A stretch of 64,000 nt of DNA from Vibrio sinaloensis DSM 21326 (GTDB lineage: Bacteria > Pseudomonadota > Gammaproteobacteria > Enterobacterales > Vibrionaceae): positions 186,001-250,000 of the forward strand of contig NZ_AEVT01000018.1 in NCBI RefSeq assembly GCF_000189275.1, in the 5' to 3' direction. How positions within the stretch are numbered: position 1 is the stretch's first letter; each line of letters starts with the position of its first letter. The notes under the pieces were generated by a model. That model worked only from the letters and a program-made list of their open reading frames with translations, was not told where the DNA came from and did not search any database. Of this stretch, positions 44,868-54,058 are shown piece after piece. The position numbers were made by a program, and so were the translations under genes.

Positions 44868-45167
44868 ATGGAACTTGAAATTGTCGCTAAAGCACTAAAA
44901 GAGCTGGGTCATCCGACGCGCCTTTCTATCTACAAAACCGTGGTTAAAGCAGGATATCAGGGTATTGCCGTCGGTGCTGTACAAGATCTATTGGCTATTC
45001 CCGGTTCGACACTGTCTCACCATATTTCCAGTTTGGCGTCTGCGGGGTTGATAAGCCAGCGACGCGAAGGCCGTACTTTGTTTTGTGTCGCAGAGTATCA
45101 GTGCCTTGAAGGCGTGATTGGCTTCCTTCAAGATGAGTGTTGTGCGGATGAAAAGTGTGGTGAGTAA
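44868..45167 (+). CDS. ArsR/SmtB family repressor
   Basis: 99 aa from ATG 44868 with GGAG five bases upstream. Winged HTH: LKELGHPTRLSIYKTVVK, then GAVQDLLAIPGSTLSHHISSLASAGLISQRREGRTLF. Cysteines cluster at the C-terminus (QDECCADEKCGE), a likely metal or metalloid site distinct from the helix-3 site of classic ArsR. Overlaps the next gene (sigZ-like). A dyad in its promoter suggests self-repression, and the same dyad occurs upstream of the UPF0718 permease. Confidence 0.87.
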   Translation: MELEIVAKALKELGHPTRLSIYKTVVKAGYQGIAVGAVQDLLAIPGSTLSHHISSLASAGLISQRREGRTLFCVAEYQCLEGVIGFLQDECCADEKCGE

Positions 45168-45720
45168 GCTCAGTCTCGAAACTGTCTGGGGTCAGTATCA
45201 ACAAGCCCTAAAAGGCTTTCTGCATTCAAAAGTCTCTAACCCAGATGATGTGGACGATTTACAGCAAGAAATCTTGATCAAGACGCACCAAAGTCTTCAT
45301 CAGATTCAAGATGTAGAAAGCGTCAAGGCTTGGCTATTCCAGTTGGCCAACCGCACCATCATCGACTTTTACCGTAAACGCGCGAGGCAGCAGCGAGACA
45401 ATGACCTCGTGGCTGACGATTTGTGGTTCGAACAGTCGCAAGCGACGATTGAACAGGAAATGTCTCACTGTATTAAACCTTTCATTCATGCTTTGCCTGA
45501 AGAGCCGTCTCAATTGCTGGATGCGATCGAGCTGCAAGGAGAAAGTCAAAAGCTTTTGGCTGAAAAAGTTGGCATCAGTTACTCAACCCTAAAGTCTCGC
45601 GTGCAGAAAAGCCGAGTCCAACTAAAAAAATTGTTTGAAGAATGCTGTACCTTAGAGCTGGATCAACACGGCTCAGTGATTGATTGTGAAAGAAAATCAA
45701 AAGGTTGCAGTAACTGCTAG
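45148..45720 (+). CDS. SigZ-like ECF sigma factor
   Basis: About 190 aa. Region 2 is TVWGQYQQALKGFLHSKVSNPDDVDDLQQEILIKTHQSL and region 4 SQKLLAEKVGISYSTLKSRVQKSRVQLKKL. A short C-terminal extension is Cys-rich (FEECCTLELDQHGSVIDCER..GCSNC), typical of SigZ-type sigmas, and could sense thiols or metals without an anti-sigma gene, which is indeed absent. The start is uncertain: ATG 45148 or GTG 45160, both inside the arsR gene. Coupled to arsR, so likely induced by the same signal. Confidence 0.82.
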   Translation: MKSVVSKLSLETVWGQYQQALKGFLHSKVSNPDDVDDLQQEILIKTHQSLHQIQDVESVKAWLFQLANRTIIDFYRKRARQQRDNDLVADDLWFEQSQATIEQEMSHCIKPFIHALPEEPSQLLDAIELQGESQKLLAEKVGISYSTLKSRVQKSRVQLKKLFEECCTLELDQHGSVIDCERKSKGCSNC

Positions 45721-45823
45721 AAAAAAACAAAAATAATGTCGTCTTTGGCCAACTTGTATCGTCTTAAAGGTGTAAGGGATGTGAAAACGCATGCCACTTT
45801 CATTGTAAAAGAGAGTATCTAAG

Positions 45824-46513
45824 ATGATCAAAATCGTAAGCTTTAAAATTTGTCCGTTCGTTCAACGTGTTACTGCTGCTCTAGAAGCAAAGCAGATCCC
45901 ATATCAAGTCGAGTACATTAGCCTCAAAGATAAGCCGCAATGGTTTTTGGATATTTCCCCGAATGGTCAAGTGCCCGTATTAGTGACAGAAAAGGGGACA
46001 GCGCTGTTTGAATCTGATGCGATCATCGAATACATCGAAGATGAGTTTGGCCCACTCGAACAACAAATCTCAAATGAACAACGTGCGCTTGACCGTGCTT
46101 GGTCTTACCTTGGCTCTAAGCACTATCTGGCTCAGTGTGGCGCCATGAGTAGTGCGAGCCAAGATACGTTGTTGGAGCGAGTAGAAAAACTAGCGAAAGC
46201 ATTCGATAAAGCAGAGCAGCAACTCGTTGGCCCACTATTCAAGGGTGCTGAACTAAGTAATGTTGATATTGCGTGGCTACCTTTACTGCACCGTGCGCAC
46301 ATCATAAAGTCACGCACTTGCTTTGACATGCTGGAAGGTTTTCCCAAAATGCAAGCATGGCAAAAGGCACTCATGGCATCAGGTCTGGTTGAAAAAACGG
46401 TTGCTGAAGACTTTGAACAGGCTTTTGCTGGCTTTTACCTGTCTGATAAAACTTTTTTAGGTAAGGGTGAAGATTGCCAGTCTTCATCCGGTTGCGGCAC
46501 AAGTTGTTGTTAA
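45824..46513 (+). CDS. Glutathione S-transferase family protein with Cys-rich tail
   Basis: 229 aa. The thioredoxin-fold N-terminus has the active-site pattern FKICPFVQRV (Cys10), as in omega-type and glutaredoxin-like GSTs, and SDAIIEYIEDEFGP for glutathione binding; the C-terminal helical domain follows. The last 12 residues (CQSSSGCGTSCC) contain five cysteines and repeat the CGTSC motif of the permease linker at 29977. It follows sigZ by about 100 bases. Probable role: glutathione-dependent handling of a thiol-reactive toxicant. Confidence 0.85.
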   Translation: MIKIVSFKICPFVQRVTAALEAKQIPYQVEYISLKDKPQWFLDISPNGQVPVLVTEKGTALFESDAIIEYIEDEFGPLEQQISNEQRALDRAWSYLGSKHYLAQCGAMSSASQDTLLERVEKLAKAFDKAEQQLVGPLFKGAELSNVDIAWLPLLHRAHIIKSRTCFDMLEGFPKMQAWQKALMASGLVEKTVAEDFEQAFAGFYLSDKTFLGKGEDCQSSSGCGTSCC

Positions 46514-46532
46514 TTCAAGATCTCGTCCTTTC

Positions 46533-46562
46533 ATAGCCTCGCTGTTCAGCGGGGCTTTTTTG
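46533..46562 (+). terminator. Rho-independent terminator
   Basis: AGCCTCGCTG / CAGCGGGGCT (one wobble), then a T run; after the GST gene. Confidence 0.85.
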
Positions 46563-46603
46563 TGCTTAATTGGTTATGACAATGATAAAAAAGGAGAACC
46601 CAA

Positions 46604-46990
46604 ATGGTCACAGCGCTTTATGCGTCTATTTTAGCTGCTTTAATGATCTGGCTGTCTATTCAAGTGATAAAGCAACGCAGAAAGGCACAAGTCAAATATG
46701 CCGACGGTGGTGTGGATGCATTACAAGTTGCACGCAGTGCCCATGGTAACGCCGTGGATTACGTGCCAATCACGCTCATCATGATGGCGTTACTTGAGTA
46801 CAACGGAGCCAGTTTGTGGATGGTTCACCTCTGTGGTGTCGCATTCATCATAGGCCGTATCATGCATGCTAAAAGCATTTTGGCCGATAAACTGAAAGGC
46901 CGCATTACGGGCATGAAGCTGACCTATTTGGTGATGGTCGCGTTGATTGTGCTAAACATTGTTTACCTACCATTTGAGAGAATGTGGTAA
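46604..46990 (+). CDS. MAPEG family membrane protein
   Basis: 128 aa with four membrane helices. The MAPEG signature RSAHGNAVDYVPITLIMMALLEYNGA is present. Ribosome site AAGGAG seven bases before the ATG. Eukaryotic relatives are microsomal glutathione transferases; bacterial ones are mostly uncharacterised. The TAA stop overlaps the next ATG by one base, giving a coupled pair. Confidence 0.88.
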   Translation: MVTALYASILAALMIWLSIQVIKQRRKAQVKYADGGVDALQVARSAHGNAVDYVPITLIMMALLEYNGASLWMVHLCGVAFIIGRIMHAKSILADKLKGRITGMKLTYLVMVALIVLNIVYLPFERMW

Positions 46991-47505
46991 TGAGTCGTCG
47001 CCTGCCACCTGCTTGGGTACTAGTCCTGTTTGGTTTAGTGCTGAATGTGATGGCAATACTCATGTCGAGCGTGGTACTGGATAAATTGAGCAATGAAATA
47101 AACGGTTTATCTGAGAAAAAGAGCGAAAATATCTACGCGATTCAGTTAGCTTGGAGTCACGTTGAAACACTTGAGCGCAAAAGAGAGATGTTACTTTTGC
47201 ACTTAGGACAGGCGGAGACGATGGATGACTCAATCGCGATGGTGCTGCGCGGCCAATTGAGTGACTGGGTTAACCAGCCTGTTCCGGCGATTATTCAATC
47301 GAACTTGGCATCCTTAATGACGCTGATTAACCGTGCTCAGCAGTTAGAGCGAGAAAAAATCGATGACTATTATTTGCACAACTTGACGATAGGCGAGCAA
47401 ATGGCGCGCTTGGATCATGATATTGCGTGGTACAAAAACGTTGGTCTGTTCTTGCAGATATTCGGTTTGGCCTTAATTCTCGCCAGAGACTTGGCCCGTA
47501 AATAG
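46990..47505 (+). CDS. Hypothetical two-helix membrane protein
   Basis: 171 aa from ATG 46990, one-base overlap with the MAPEG stop. N-terminal membrane helix (AWVLVLFGLVLNVMAILMSSVVL), a long helical or coiled-coil middle (residues about 30-135) and a C-terminal helix (VGLFLQIFGLALILARDLA). It resembles DNA-mimic or chemoreceptor-like stalks only in shape. Function unknown. Confidence 0.7.
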   Translation: MSRRLPPAWVLVLFGLVLNVMAILMSSVVLDKLSNEINGLSEKKSENIYAIQLAWSHVETLERKREMLLLHLGQAETMDDSIAMVLRGQLSDWVNQPVPAIIQSNLASLMTLINRAQQLEREKIDDYYLHNLTIGEQMARLDHDIAWYKNVGLFLQIFGLALILARDLARK

Positions 47506-47507
47506 TA

Positions 47508-47536
47508 AAAAGCGATGGTTGAGCCATCGCTTTTTT
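47508..47536. terminator. Bidirectional terminator
   Basis: AAAAGCGATGG (47508-47518) / CCATCGCTTTT (47524-47534), with T runs for both convergent genes. Confidence 0.88.
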
Positions 47537-47558
47537 AGTTTTCAAGGGAGCATTTTAG

Positions 47559-48581
47559 TTAGCGAAACAGCCAGCGATACAAGGGAGTACGTGCCAGTGC
47601 CGCCACTAATAGCAAGGTTCCAATCAGCGTACCGCCAAAAATAATGATGTCTTTGCTTAAATCGGTCAATTCCAATTTACCCGCAAGGTTCATCATGAGG
47701 ATGATCACCGGCAAATGAGCAACATAGATAGGCAGCACCCATTTTGCGAGTGAAGCCACCCATTTAGACTGACCTAAATAGGGCTTTGACAATAGCCACA
47801 AGAAACAACCCGTTCCCCAAAATACGGTTCCAAACAGGTAATCATTGGCGTTGAATACCTGGCCATGATTGGATAGCCACCAAGCTTCAATGAAGTGGGC
47901 GCTCATACCAAACAGAGCGATGACCATGGCTTGTGTACTGGAAACTTGATAATTGTGTTGTCGAATCGTAAAGCCCAATGCAAACAGAAGAGTGCTAAAG
48001 AATGGCCCGTTACGGGTAAAAATAGGTGCCCAAAGTTCGGTGAGCGATACGTAACTCCCAGCCAATACACCGTAGACGTAAAGCAATACCGCGAGAGGTA
48101 GTAATAGGGAGAGTTTGTTGAACCTTACGAGCAGTCCGGTTAGCAGAGCAGCACACATTAGGGCAGGGATAAACCACAAGTGAACTAAGCCCCCTTCAAG
48201 CACCGAGTTAAGCGGTGTATCTGCTAGAAACTGCCAGTAACCTTCGCGTTCTGCCAAATAGCCTTGCTCTGCAACCACCTGGAGGTTGAATGGCATCGCA
48301 AGGCAGATGATGCTCCAAATGATGTAGACCTTTAATAACGGGGCCAGATAGTGCCACAAGGTAACCATAGGTTGAGAAGTCAGCTTAGGCTGGATTAAAT
48401 AACCGGAAATCAGAAAGAATAAAGGCACGGCAAAGCGAGTCGCTTGGTTGAAAACATAACCAAACCACGGGGTATTGTCGTACTGCCAATAAGTGAGGAA
48501 CATCTGACAGTGCATGGCGACAATCGCTAAAATCGCAATGACGCGGCCAAGCTCAATGCTGGTAATCTTTGGAGGGTTCAT
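47559..48581 (-). CDS. Acyltransferase 3 family (WecH/OafA-like) membrane protein
   Basis: 340 aa from ATG 48581; about ten membrane helices. Family start ELGRVIAILAIVAMHC (with the conserved His) and RFAVPLFFLISGYL, the signatures of acyltransferase-3 enzymes that O-acetylate sugars or envelope lipids (for example WecH on enterobacterial common antigen). No sugar genes lie nearby, so the acceptor is unknown. Monocistronic. Confidence 0.88.
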   Translation of the reverse strand: MNPPKITSIELGRVIAILAIVAMHCQMFLTYWQYDNTPWFGYVFNQATRFAVPLFFLISGYLIQPKLTSQPMVTLWHYLAPLLKVYIIWSIICLAMPFNLQVVAEQGYLAEREGYWQFLADTPLNSVLEGGLVHLWFIPALMCAALLTGLLVRFNKLSLLLPLAVLLYVYGVLAGSYVSLTELWAPIFTRNGPFFSTLLFALGFTIRQHNYQVSSTQAMVIALFGMSAHFIEAWWLSNHGQVFNANDYLFGTVFWGTGCFLWLLSKPYLGQSKWVASLAKWVLPIYVAHLPVIILMMNLAGKLELTDLSKDIIIFGGTLIGTLLLVAALARTPLYRWLFR

Positions 48582-48939
48582 AGTACTCAATTCAAGGTAA
48601 TATTCGCCGCAGACATTAGCAGTTCATGGTAGTGAGAAATTTGATTCCAAACGGTGTTTTTCACCGTTCTCACTCGGTCTTGAAAGATTTTGAGAGGCAA
48701 ATCTCGTTTCATTTCTGATTTGTATGTCGGTGAAATCTTTATATTTTACAGACTGATAAACTATGTCTATCAATTGGCGTTTCGCGTTGCTTTTGTGAAT
48801 GTTTTGATTAAGTAAAAGGGCCTACGGGATAGTCTCTAATGGAAGAATAGAGTGCTCGTTTTATAAATAGTCCCCGTTTGTTATTGGAAAAAAAGAACGA
48901 GTGTGCTAAAAAGGCTCAATGAAATAGCGAGAGCAGTGT
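48582..48939. other. 358-bp intergenic region between divergent genes
   Basis: No gene seen. Holds promoters of the acyltransferase and TetR genes and a seven-base dyad AACGGTG-TTTTT-CACCGTT (48650-48668). No clear terminator or riboswitch. Confidence 0.4.
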
Positions 48940-49527
48940 ATGAGCAAAGGTAAAGTTACCCGAGAGAATATCTTGAATAAGGCATTTGAGCTGGCAAGTG
49001 AGAATGGCTTAGAAAGCCTTACCATTGGTGAATTGGCCAAGCAGTGCGGGATGTCTAAAAGTGGTTTGTTTGCGCACTTTAACTCAAAAGATAACCTGCA
49101 AATCTCGGTACTAGAATTTGCTAACCAGACCTTTGTACAACGCGTTATTGCTCCAGCCCGTGAGCAAACCTCGCTCAGCATCGAGCAAAAATTGACGACT
49201 TTGCTCGATAATTGGTTAGGGTGGAACCATTCATTCCAAGGCAGTTGTATGTTTCTTGATGCCTGGAAAGAGATGGGTAGTGAGGCGCCACCAACGCAGC
49301 AGGCGTTGAAGAAAACCATTGCAACTTGGGTTGAGTATCTGCGTATTCAAGTGGCAAAAGGTGTCGAAAACGGAGAGTTTCGCGGCGATCTAGACCCTAA
49401 ACAAGCGACTTTCGAGTTGTATGGTTTATACCTCAGTGCCCACCTGTTTTATTCGTTGCACGGGGAACAAGCCAGCTACCAGCATTTTTGGCACGGTGTA
49501 AAACGCTTAATAGCAAGCTGGAAATAA
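48940..49527 (+). CDS. TetR/AcrR family regulator
   Basis: 195 aa. HTH: RENILNKAFELASENGLESLTIGELAKQCGMSKSGLFAHFNSKDNL. The C-terminal domain with a FQGSCMFLDAWKEMGS region is like TetR_C_13 (YxaF/LmrA-related). It precedes an alpha/beta hydrolase by 107 bases in the same direction, its probable target. Confidence 0.88.
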   Translation: MSKGKVTRENILNKAFELASENGLESLTIGELAKQCGMSKSGLFAHFNSKDNLQISVLEFANQTFVQRVIAPAREQTSLSIEQKLTTLLDNWLGWNHSFQGSCMFLDAWKEMGSEAPPTQQALKKTIATWVEYLRIQVAKGVENGEFRGDLDPKQATFELYGLYLSAHLFYSLHGEQASYQHFWHGVKRLIASWK

Positions 49528-49634
49528 GCGAATCAATATAGGCTAAGTAAGATACTTGGCTTATTATTTAACTAAAAATAGCACGGTCGTTCGCTTTTGC
49601 GAGAGGTAAGGACTGGCGAAGAAAGGATAAGAAA

Positions 49635-50483
49635 ATGAGTGAGAAGATTTACTTTAATACCTCGCAGAAGTTTAGTGTTAAGAAGAGCTTAGTAAACTTG
49701 ACCACGCGTCTGCATCATACGTTAGCGCCAAAGCATGCAAAGAATACCGCGCGCAAATTGCTGCTAACCCCTGCTCGCACACAGCCGAAAAACGCTGAGC
49801 CTGCTGGCTTAGTTAAAGGTGAGGTTACTTCAAAAGAAGGTGTGCTCAAGACCTATCAACTTGGTTCAGGGCCTGTGTGGGTTCTGACTCATGGTTGGTC
49901 AGGCAGCGCTAGCCAGTACTACCCATTAATGGAGCACATTGCCAGCCGAGGATACACCGCGTTGGCTTATGACCATCCGGGGCATGGGCAAAGTGGTGGC
50001 GTCTATGGCCATATCCCAGCATTTGTTCACGGCTTGGAAGCCATACTGGATAGTGTTGATGAGGTTGCCGGATTAGTCGGTCATAGCATGGGGACCGCTT
50101 CTTCCATTGAATGTCATCACAAGAAGCTGGTGGATAAGCCGTTTTTGCTGATCGCGCCTGTTCTCGATTATCTTGATAACCTGTTTGGCAGTGTTGCTCG
50201 CTCGGGATATTCAATGCGTTTGTTCAATGCGGTGGTTTCCGAAGTGGAAGAAGAGTATCGCTATCCGATTCAATCGATTGATCCCTATAACAAGTTAAAG
50301 TTACGCCAAGCGCAAACCATCATAGTGCATGATCAAGGTGATAAATTTACTAAGTTTGATGTGTCTAAGCGGGCAGCGGAAGAAATGGAAAAAGTCACAT
50401 TAGTTGCGACGCAGGGCCAAGGCCATGGTCGAGTAATGAAGTGCGACGAGGTGTTGGCAAGCTTCGATAAACTGATTGCCTAA
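49635..50483 (+). CDS. Alpha/beta hydrolase
   Basis: 282 aa. The nucleophile elbow is GHSMG (VGLVGHSMGTASS), the oxyanion-loop region LTHGWSGSASQY, and the catalytic acid/His are likely in HDQGDKFTK and GQGHGRV near the C-terminus. Two serine-hydrolase landmarks plus length suggest an esterase or lipase of small acyl esters. No signal peptide. A TetR gene lies upstream and an SDR-AraC operon converges on it; hydrolase, SDR and AraC are a common lipid-related set in Vibrio (inference). Confidence 0.87.
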   Translation: MSEKIYFNTSQKFSVKKSLVNLTTRLHHTLAPKHAKNTARKLLLTPARTQPKNAEPAGLVKGEVTSKEGVLKTYQLGSGPVWVLTHGWSGSASQYYPLMEHIASRGYTALAYDHPGHGQSGGVYGHIPAFVHGLEAILDSVDEVAGLVGHSMGTASSIECHHKKLVDKPFLLIAPVLDYLDNLFGSVARSGYSMRLFNAVVSEVEEEYRYPIQSIDPYNKLKLRQAQTIIVHDQGDKFTKFDVSKRAAEEMEKVTLVATQGQGHGRVMKCDEVLASFDKLIA

Positions 50484-50491
50484 CGAGATGG

Positions 50492-50517
50492 AAAAGGGAG
50501 CTTGAGCTCCCTTTTTT
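50492..50517. terminator. Bidirectional terminator
   Basis: AAAAGGGAGC TTGA GCTCCCTTTT (50492-50515), between convergent hydrolase and AraC genes. Confidence 0.88.
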
Positions 50518-51511
50518 AATGACACTGTTCGCGGTAGTGACCGGGTGATACGCCTTTCCAAGTACTGTAGGCGCGAATGAATGAGTTAGATTCTTGAAAA
50601 CCTAGTAGAAAAGAGATTTCACCTAACGACATGTGTGACTTCTCTAGGTAGTGATCGGCTAATTCTGCTCGCACCGATTGCAGCAAAGCTTGAAAGCTCT
50701 CGCCTTCGTGACTGAGTTTTCTTTGCAGAGTTCGCTTACTGATCGCAAGCTTTGCCGCGACTTCTTCGATACTGGATTGGCCAGCAGGAAGAATTTCAAA
50801 CAGCACGGAGCGAACACGATCCGAGTTAGAGGCATCACCATCTAAGTCGGCGAGTTTTTGATTGAGCTTTGCTTCAAAGAACTCCCACATCGCGAGATTA
50901 GACGTTAAAAACTTGCGTTGTGCGTCAACCGCAGAAAAGCGGATACTCACTTCAGGGCCTTTTTCAATCTGGCAGCCAAAGTAGTCTTGATAAGCGCTGA
51001 TGTTGTCAGGAAGCACTTGTAACGTGACGTTTAGAGGTTGGATAGCTTCGCGTGTCGCTAAGCGAGCCAGTTGGGTGAAGAATACGGTTTCCATCAAACC
51101 CAGCGTCTTTGGCAACTCACCTTGATAACCGTAGCAGCGAATGTTGATTGTTGTTGCGTCGCTGCCTTGTGACACCTCGGATAACATAGGGCCTATCAAT
51201 GGCTTATATTGAGATAGCCTGTGCAATGCTGAGTTTAAATCAGGGCTACAGATTGCTGCAAACAGCGGGGCGTCAAACGCTTCAACAGAAAGGTGTTGAG
51301 CAAACAGCAAGGGGACTTCAACATCTCCAGCCGCGTGCTCAAGGCCATTGCAAAGCTGAAAGTACTCTTGCGGAGTCAGCGTCGCGTTTTCTCGATTCAG
51401 TAGGTCTGCGGGTAGGTTGGCATACGTCAACACTGCTTGCGGATCTATCTGCATATCGCTTAGCAATACTTTCCAGATAGGGGAGACTGAAAATCGATTC
51501 GCGCGTTTCAT
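50516..51511 (-). CDS. AraC family regulator (GbdR/OruR-like)
   Basis: 331 aa. N-terminal arabinose-binding-type domain (PF12625 type; FSVSPIWKVLLSDMQIDPQAVL) and C-terminal double HTH with IEEVAAKLAISKRTLQRKLSHEGESF and GFQESNSFIRAYSTWKGVSPGHYR. Second gene after the SDR, five bases apart, so cotranscribed and probably autoregulatory. Effector unknown; this subgroup often responds to fatty acids or lipid precursors. Confidence 0.88.
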   Translation of the reverse strand: MKRANRFSVSPIWKVLLSDMQIDPQAVLTYANLPADLLNRENATLTPQEYFQLCNGLEHAAGDVEVPLLFAQHLSVEAFDAPLFAAICSPDLNSALHRLSQYKPLIGPMLSEVSQGSDATTINIRCYGYQGELPKTLGLMETVFFTQLARLATREAIQPLNVTLQVLPDNISAYQDYFGCQIEKGPEVSIRFSAVDAQRKFLTSNLAMWEFFEAKLNQKLADLDGDASNSDRVRSVLFEILPAGQSSIEEVAAKLAISKRTLQRKLSHEGESFQALLQSVRAELADHYLEKSHMSLGEISFLLGFQESNSFIRAYSTWKGVSPGHYREQCH

Positions 51512-51516
51512 AGGCG

Positions 51517-52293
51517 TTATTTCTTTTCCATAAATTGACGAGACATCTTGAGGACCATCTTACGTGGTAAAAATGGAATCACCCAGTTTAGTTGGAATTT
51601 TAGCCCGCGTTCATTGAAAGCCACAAGTTGCCCTTTCTCCATGGCTTGGTAACCACACTCAGCAACAGAGCGCGGTGATTTTGCGTTCTTCCATATATCT
51701 ACCCCATCAAGGTTACCTGCTTCGACAAATCCCGTAGCAACAGCGCCTGGGCATAAAGCGGTTACGGTAACGTTGTGCTCTGCGACTTCTTCAGCAATCG
51801 CCTGACTGAATGAGGTAACGTACGCCTTGGTCGCATAGTAAACGGCTTGGAGCGGACCAGGAATAAACGATGCGGTGGAGGATACGTTAAGGATTCTGCC
51901 GCTGCGGCGATCCACCATGCCTTTTAGAAAATGGTGGGTAAGGTTGGTTAACGTCACCATATTAAGCTGCATCATTGCTTGGTCATCGGCAAGCTCACGC
52001 TCATGGAACTTCCCGTGACCGCCAAAGCCCGCATTGTTGATTAAGGTATCAATCTGCAAACCTAGCCCAGTAATTTTCTCTGCGACTCTATCCGCTGAGG
52101 TTGGATCGGAGAGATCTTCGGCGATGACCACAACCTGAGTTTTATAGCGTGATTCTAACTCTTGCTTTAATGCGGCCAGTTTGTCTTGTGAGCGAGCGAC
52201 TAAGACCAGATCGCCTCCTTTCTCTGCATGGATTTTGGCTAGCTCCAAACCAATACCGCCTGATGCGCCTGTGATTAATGCTGTGTTCGCCAT
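51517..52293 (-). CDS. Short-chain dehydrogenase/reductase
   Basis: 258 aa from ATG 52293 with AGAGGA seven bases upstream; the frame extends to 52404 without similarity. Cofactor motif TGASGGIG at the start, LINNAG, catalytic Ser and YATKA (Tyr-x3-Lys). Resembles 3-oxoacyl-ACP reductase/DltE-type SDRs with a C-terminal hydrophobic stretch (LKFQLNWVIPFLPRKMVLKM), possibly membrane-associated. First gene of the SDR-AraC operon. Confidence 0.9.
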   Translation of the reverse strand: MANTALITGASGGIGLELAKIHAEKGGDLVLVARSQDKLAALKQELESRYKTQVVVIAEDLSDPTSADRVAEKITGLGLQIDTLINNAGFGGHGKFHERELADDQAMMQLNMVTLTNLTHHFLKGMVDRRSGRILNVSSTASFIPGPLQAVYYATKAYVTSFSQAIAEEVAEHNVTVTALCPGAVATGFVEAGNLDGVDIWKNAKSPRSVAECGYQAMEKGQLVAFNERGLKFQLNWVIPFLPRKMVLKMSRQFMEKK

Positions 52294-52617
52294 GTTGAGT
52301 CCTCTTGCTGTTGTTTCTATCTCTCTTGGTGTGGAGAAATAATAAGCAATCAAAACGCGCCACGCACTGGCAAAAGATGACGCAATGCTAGCAGATCGTG
52401 CCAAGCGCTGTTGCGGTGAAAATAGTATCGATTTGATGGATAAATAGACGAGTTTCTAGCGGGGCCTGTGATGGAAAAATATTCAATCTATTCATATTAT
52501 TAACATTGATAACCATGATTATGATGTGGTTAACAAATTTGCAATGAAAAATATTTCCTTTGCCGGTTGTGTGGGATCATTTGCTATGCCACAAGGCCCT
52601 CATAAGGAAAAATAATA

Positions 52618-54006
52618 ATGAATAGAAATGATAGTGTCCCTTTACCTAGCAATACCCGAGAATGGTTGTTTAACCGCAATAGCATGATAGTTCTGGCTAA
52701 CATCGCCTTGTTTGCGGCTCTGTACTTCACCCTACCTTTTGATCCTCAAGTGGTACTTGGGATCTGTATGTTAACCTTTGTCGCCATTTTATGGTTGACC
52801 GAAGCCTTGCATGTTACGGTCACCGCTATCTTAGTGCCCATCATGGCAGTACTGTTTGGTGTGTTTGACACTCAAACCGCACTGAACAACTTTGCCAACT
52901 CAATCATCTTTTTATTCCTTGGTGGCTTTGCGCTCGCTGCGGCGATGCATCGTCAAGGGCTCGATAAGGTGATTGCTGATAAAGTCCTTATTTTAGCCAA
53001 AGGCAAAATGAGTGTTGCGGTATTTATGTTGTTCGGTGTGACTGCGGCATTGTCGATGTGGATCAGTAATACTGCTACTACGGCAATGATGCTGCCTTTA
53101 GTGCTGGGCGTATTGAGTAAAGTAAACTCGGAAAGCGGACATAAAACTTATGTCTTTGTCCTGCTGGGAATTGCTTACAGCGCCAGTATTGGTGGTATTG
53201 CAACCATTGTTGGTAGCCCACCAAACGCCATTGCTGCGGCAGAAGTTGGCCTTACGTTTACTGAGTGGATGAGCTTTGGGGTGCCAACGACTCTGATTTT
53301 GTTACCAGTATCAATCGCCGTCTTGTTTGCGGTATTGAAACCTGATCTTAATGGTCAGTTTGAGCTTAATAGAGAAGCAGTCAACTGGGACAAAGGTAAG
53401 ATTGTAACGTTAGCGATCTTTGCGGCGACGGTATGCTTATGGATTTTCAGTAAACCAATCAACGCCATGCTTGGTGGCTACGCGAAGTTTGATACGGTTG
53501 TCGCTCTTGCTGCTATTGTTGCGGTGAACTTCGCTCGAGTCGTGCATTGGAAAGACATTGAAAAAACCGCTGATTGGGGCGTATTGCTGCTGTTTGGGGG
53601 CGGAATTTGTTTGAGCAATGTACTGAAAGCGACGGGAACCAGTGTTTTCTTGGCGAATGCACTGAGTGAGATGATTGCTCATCTAGGCATCTTCTTCATT
53701 ATCGCAGTCATTGCCGTGTTTGTCGTGTTCTTGACTGAATTTGCGAGTAACACTGCCAGTGCTGCGTTGCTGATTCCGGTATTCGCAAGTGTCGCCGAAG
53801 CCTTTGGCATGTCGCCTGTTATCCTGTCGGTATTGATTGCCGTAGCGGCGTCTTGTGCCTTTATGTTGCCCGTTGCAACGCCTCCTAATGCCATTGTGTT
53901 TGGCTCCGGCCATATCAAGCAAAGTGAGATGATGCGAGTCGGGATTATATTAAATCTCGCATGTATCGGTGCACTAACCTTTATTGCACTGAGCTTCTGG
54001 ACATAA
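52618..54006 (+). CDS. DASS family Na+/dicarboxylate symporter (VcINDY homologue)
   Basis: 462 aa, the length of VcINDY, with eleven or so helices. Both SNT motifs that bind sodium and dicarboxylate are present ([11 protein letters not shown] and [12 protein letters not shown]), along with the re-entrant [21 protein letters not shown] and the mirrored [14 protein letters not shown]. Imports succinate, malate or fumarate with sodium. It stands alone with a strong terminator. Confidence 0.92.
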   Translation: MNRNDSVPLPSNTREWLFNRNSMIVLANIALFAALYFTLPFDPQVVLGICMLTFVAILWLTEALHVTVTAILVPIMAVLFGVFDTQTALNNFANSIIFLFLGGFALAAAMHRQGLDKVIADKVLILAKGKMSVAVFMLFGVTAALSMWISNTATTAMMLPLVLGVLSKVNSESGHKTYVFVLLGIAYSASIGGIATIVGSPPNAIAAAEVGLTFTEWMSFGVPTTLILLPVSIAVLFAVLKPDLNGQFELNREAVNWDKGKIVTLAIFAATVCLWIFSKPINAMLGGYAKFDTVVALAAIVAVNFARVVHWKDIEKTADWGVLLLFGGGICLSNVLKATGTSVFLANALSEMIAHLGIFFIIAVIAVFVVFLTEFASNTASAALLIPVFASVAEAFGMSPVILSVLIAVAASCAFMLPVATPPNAIVFGSGHIKQSEMMRVGIILNLACIGALTFIALSFWT

Positions 54007-54019
54007 GTGTGTTTTCGTG

Positions 54020-54058
54020 ACAAAAGCCAGCAAGATAACCATCTTGCTGGCTTTTTTT
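54020..54058 (+). terminator. Strong terminator
   Basis: Perfect 15-bp stem AAAAGCCAGCAAGAT / ATCTTGCTGGCTTTT with AACC loop and T run. Confidence 0.92.
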
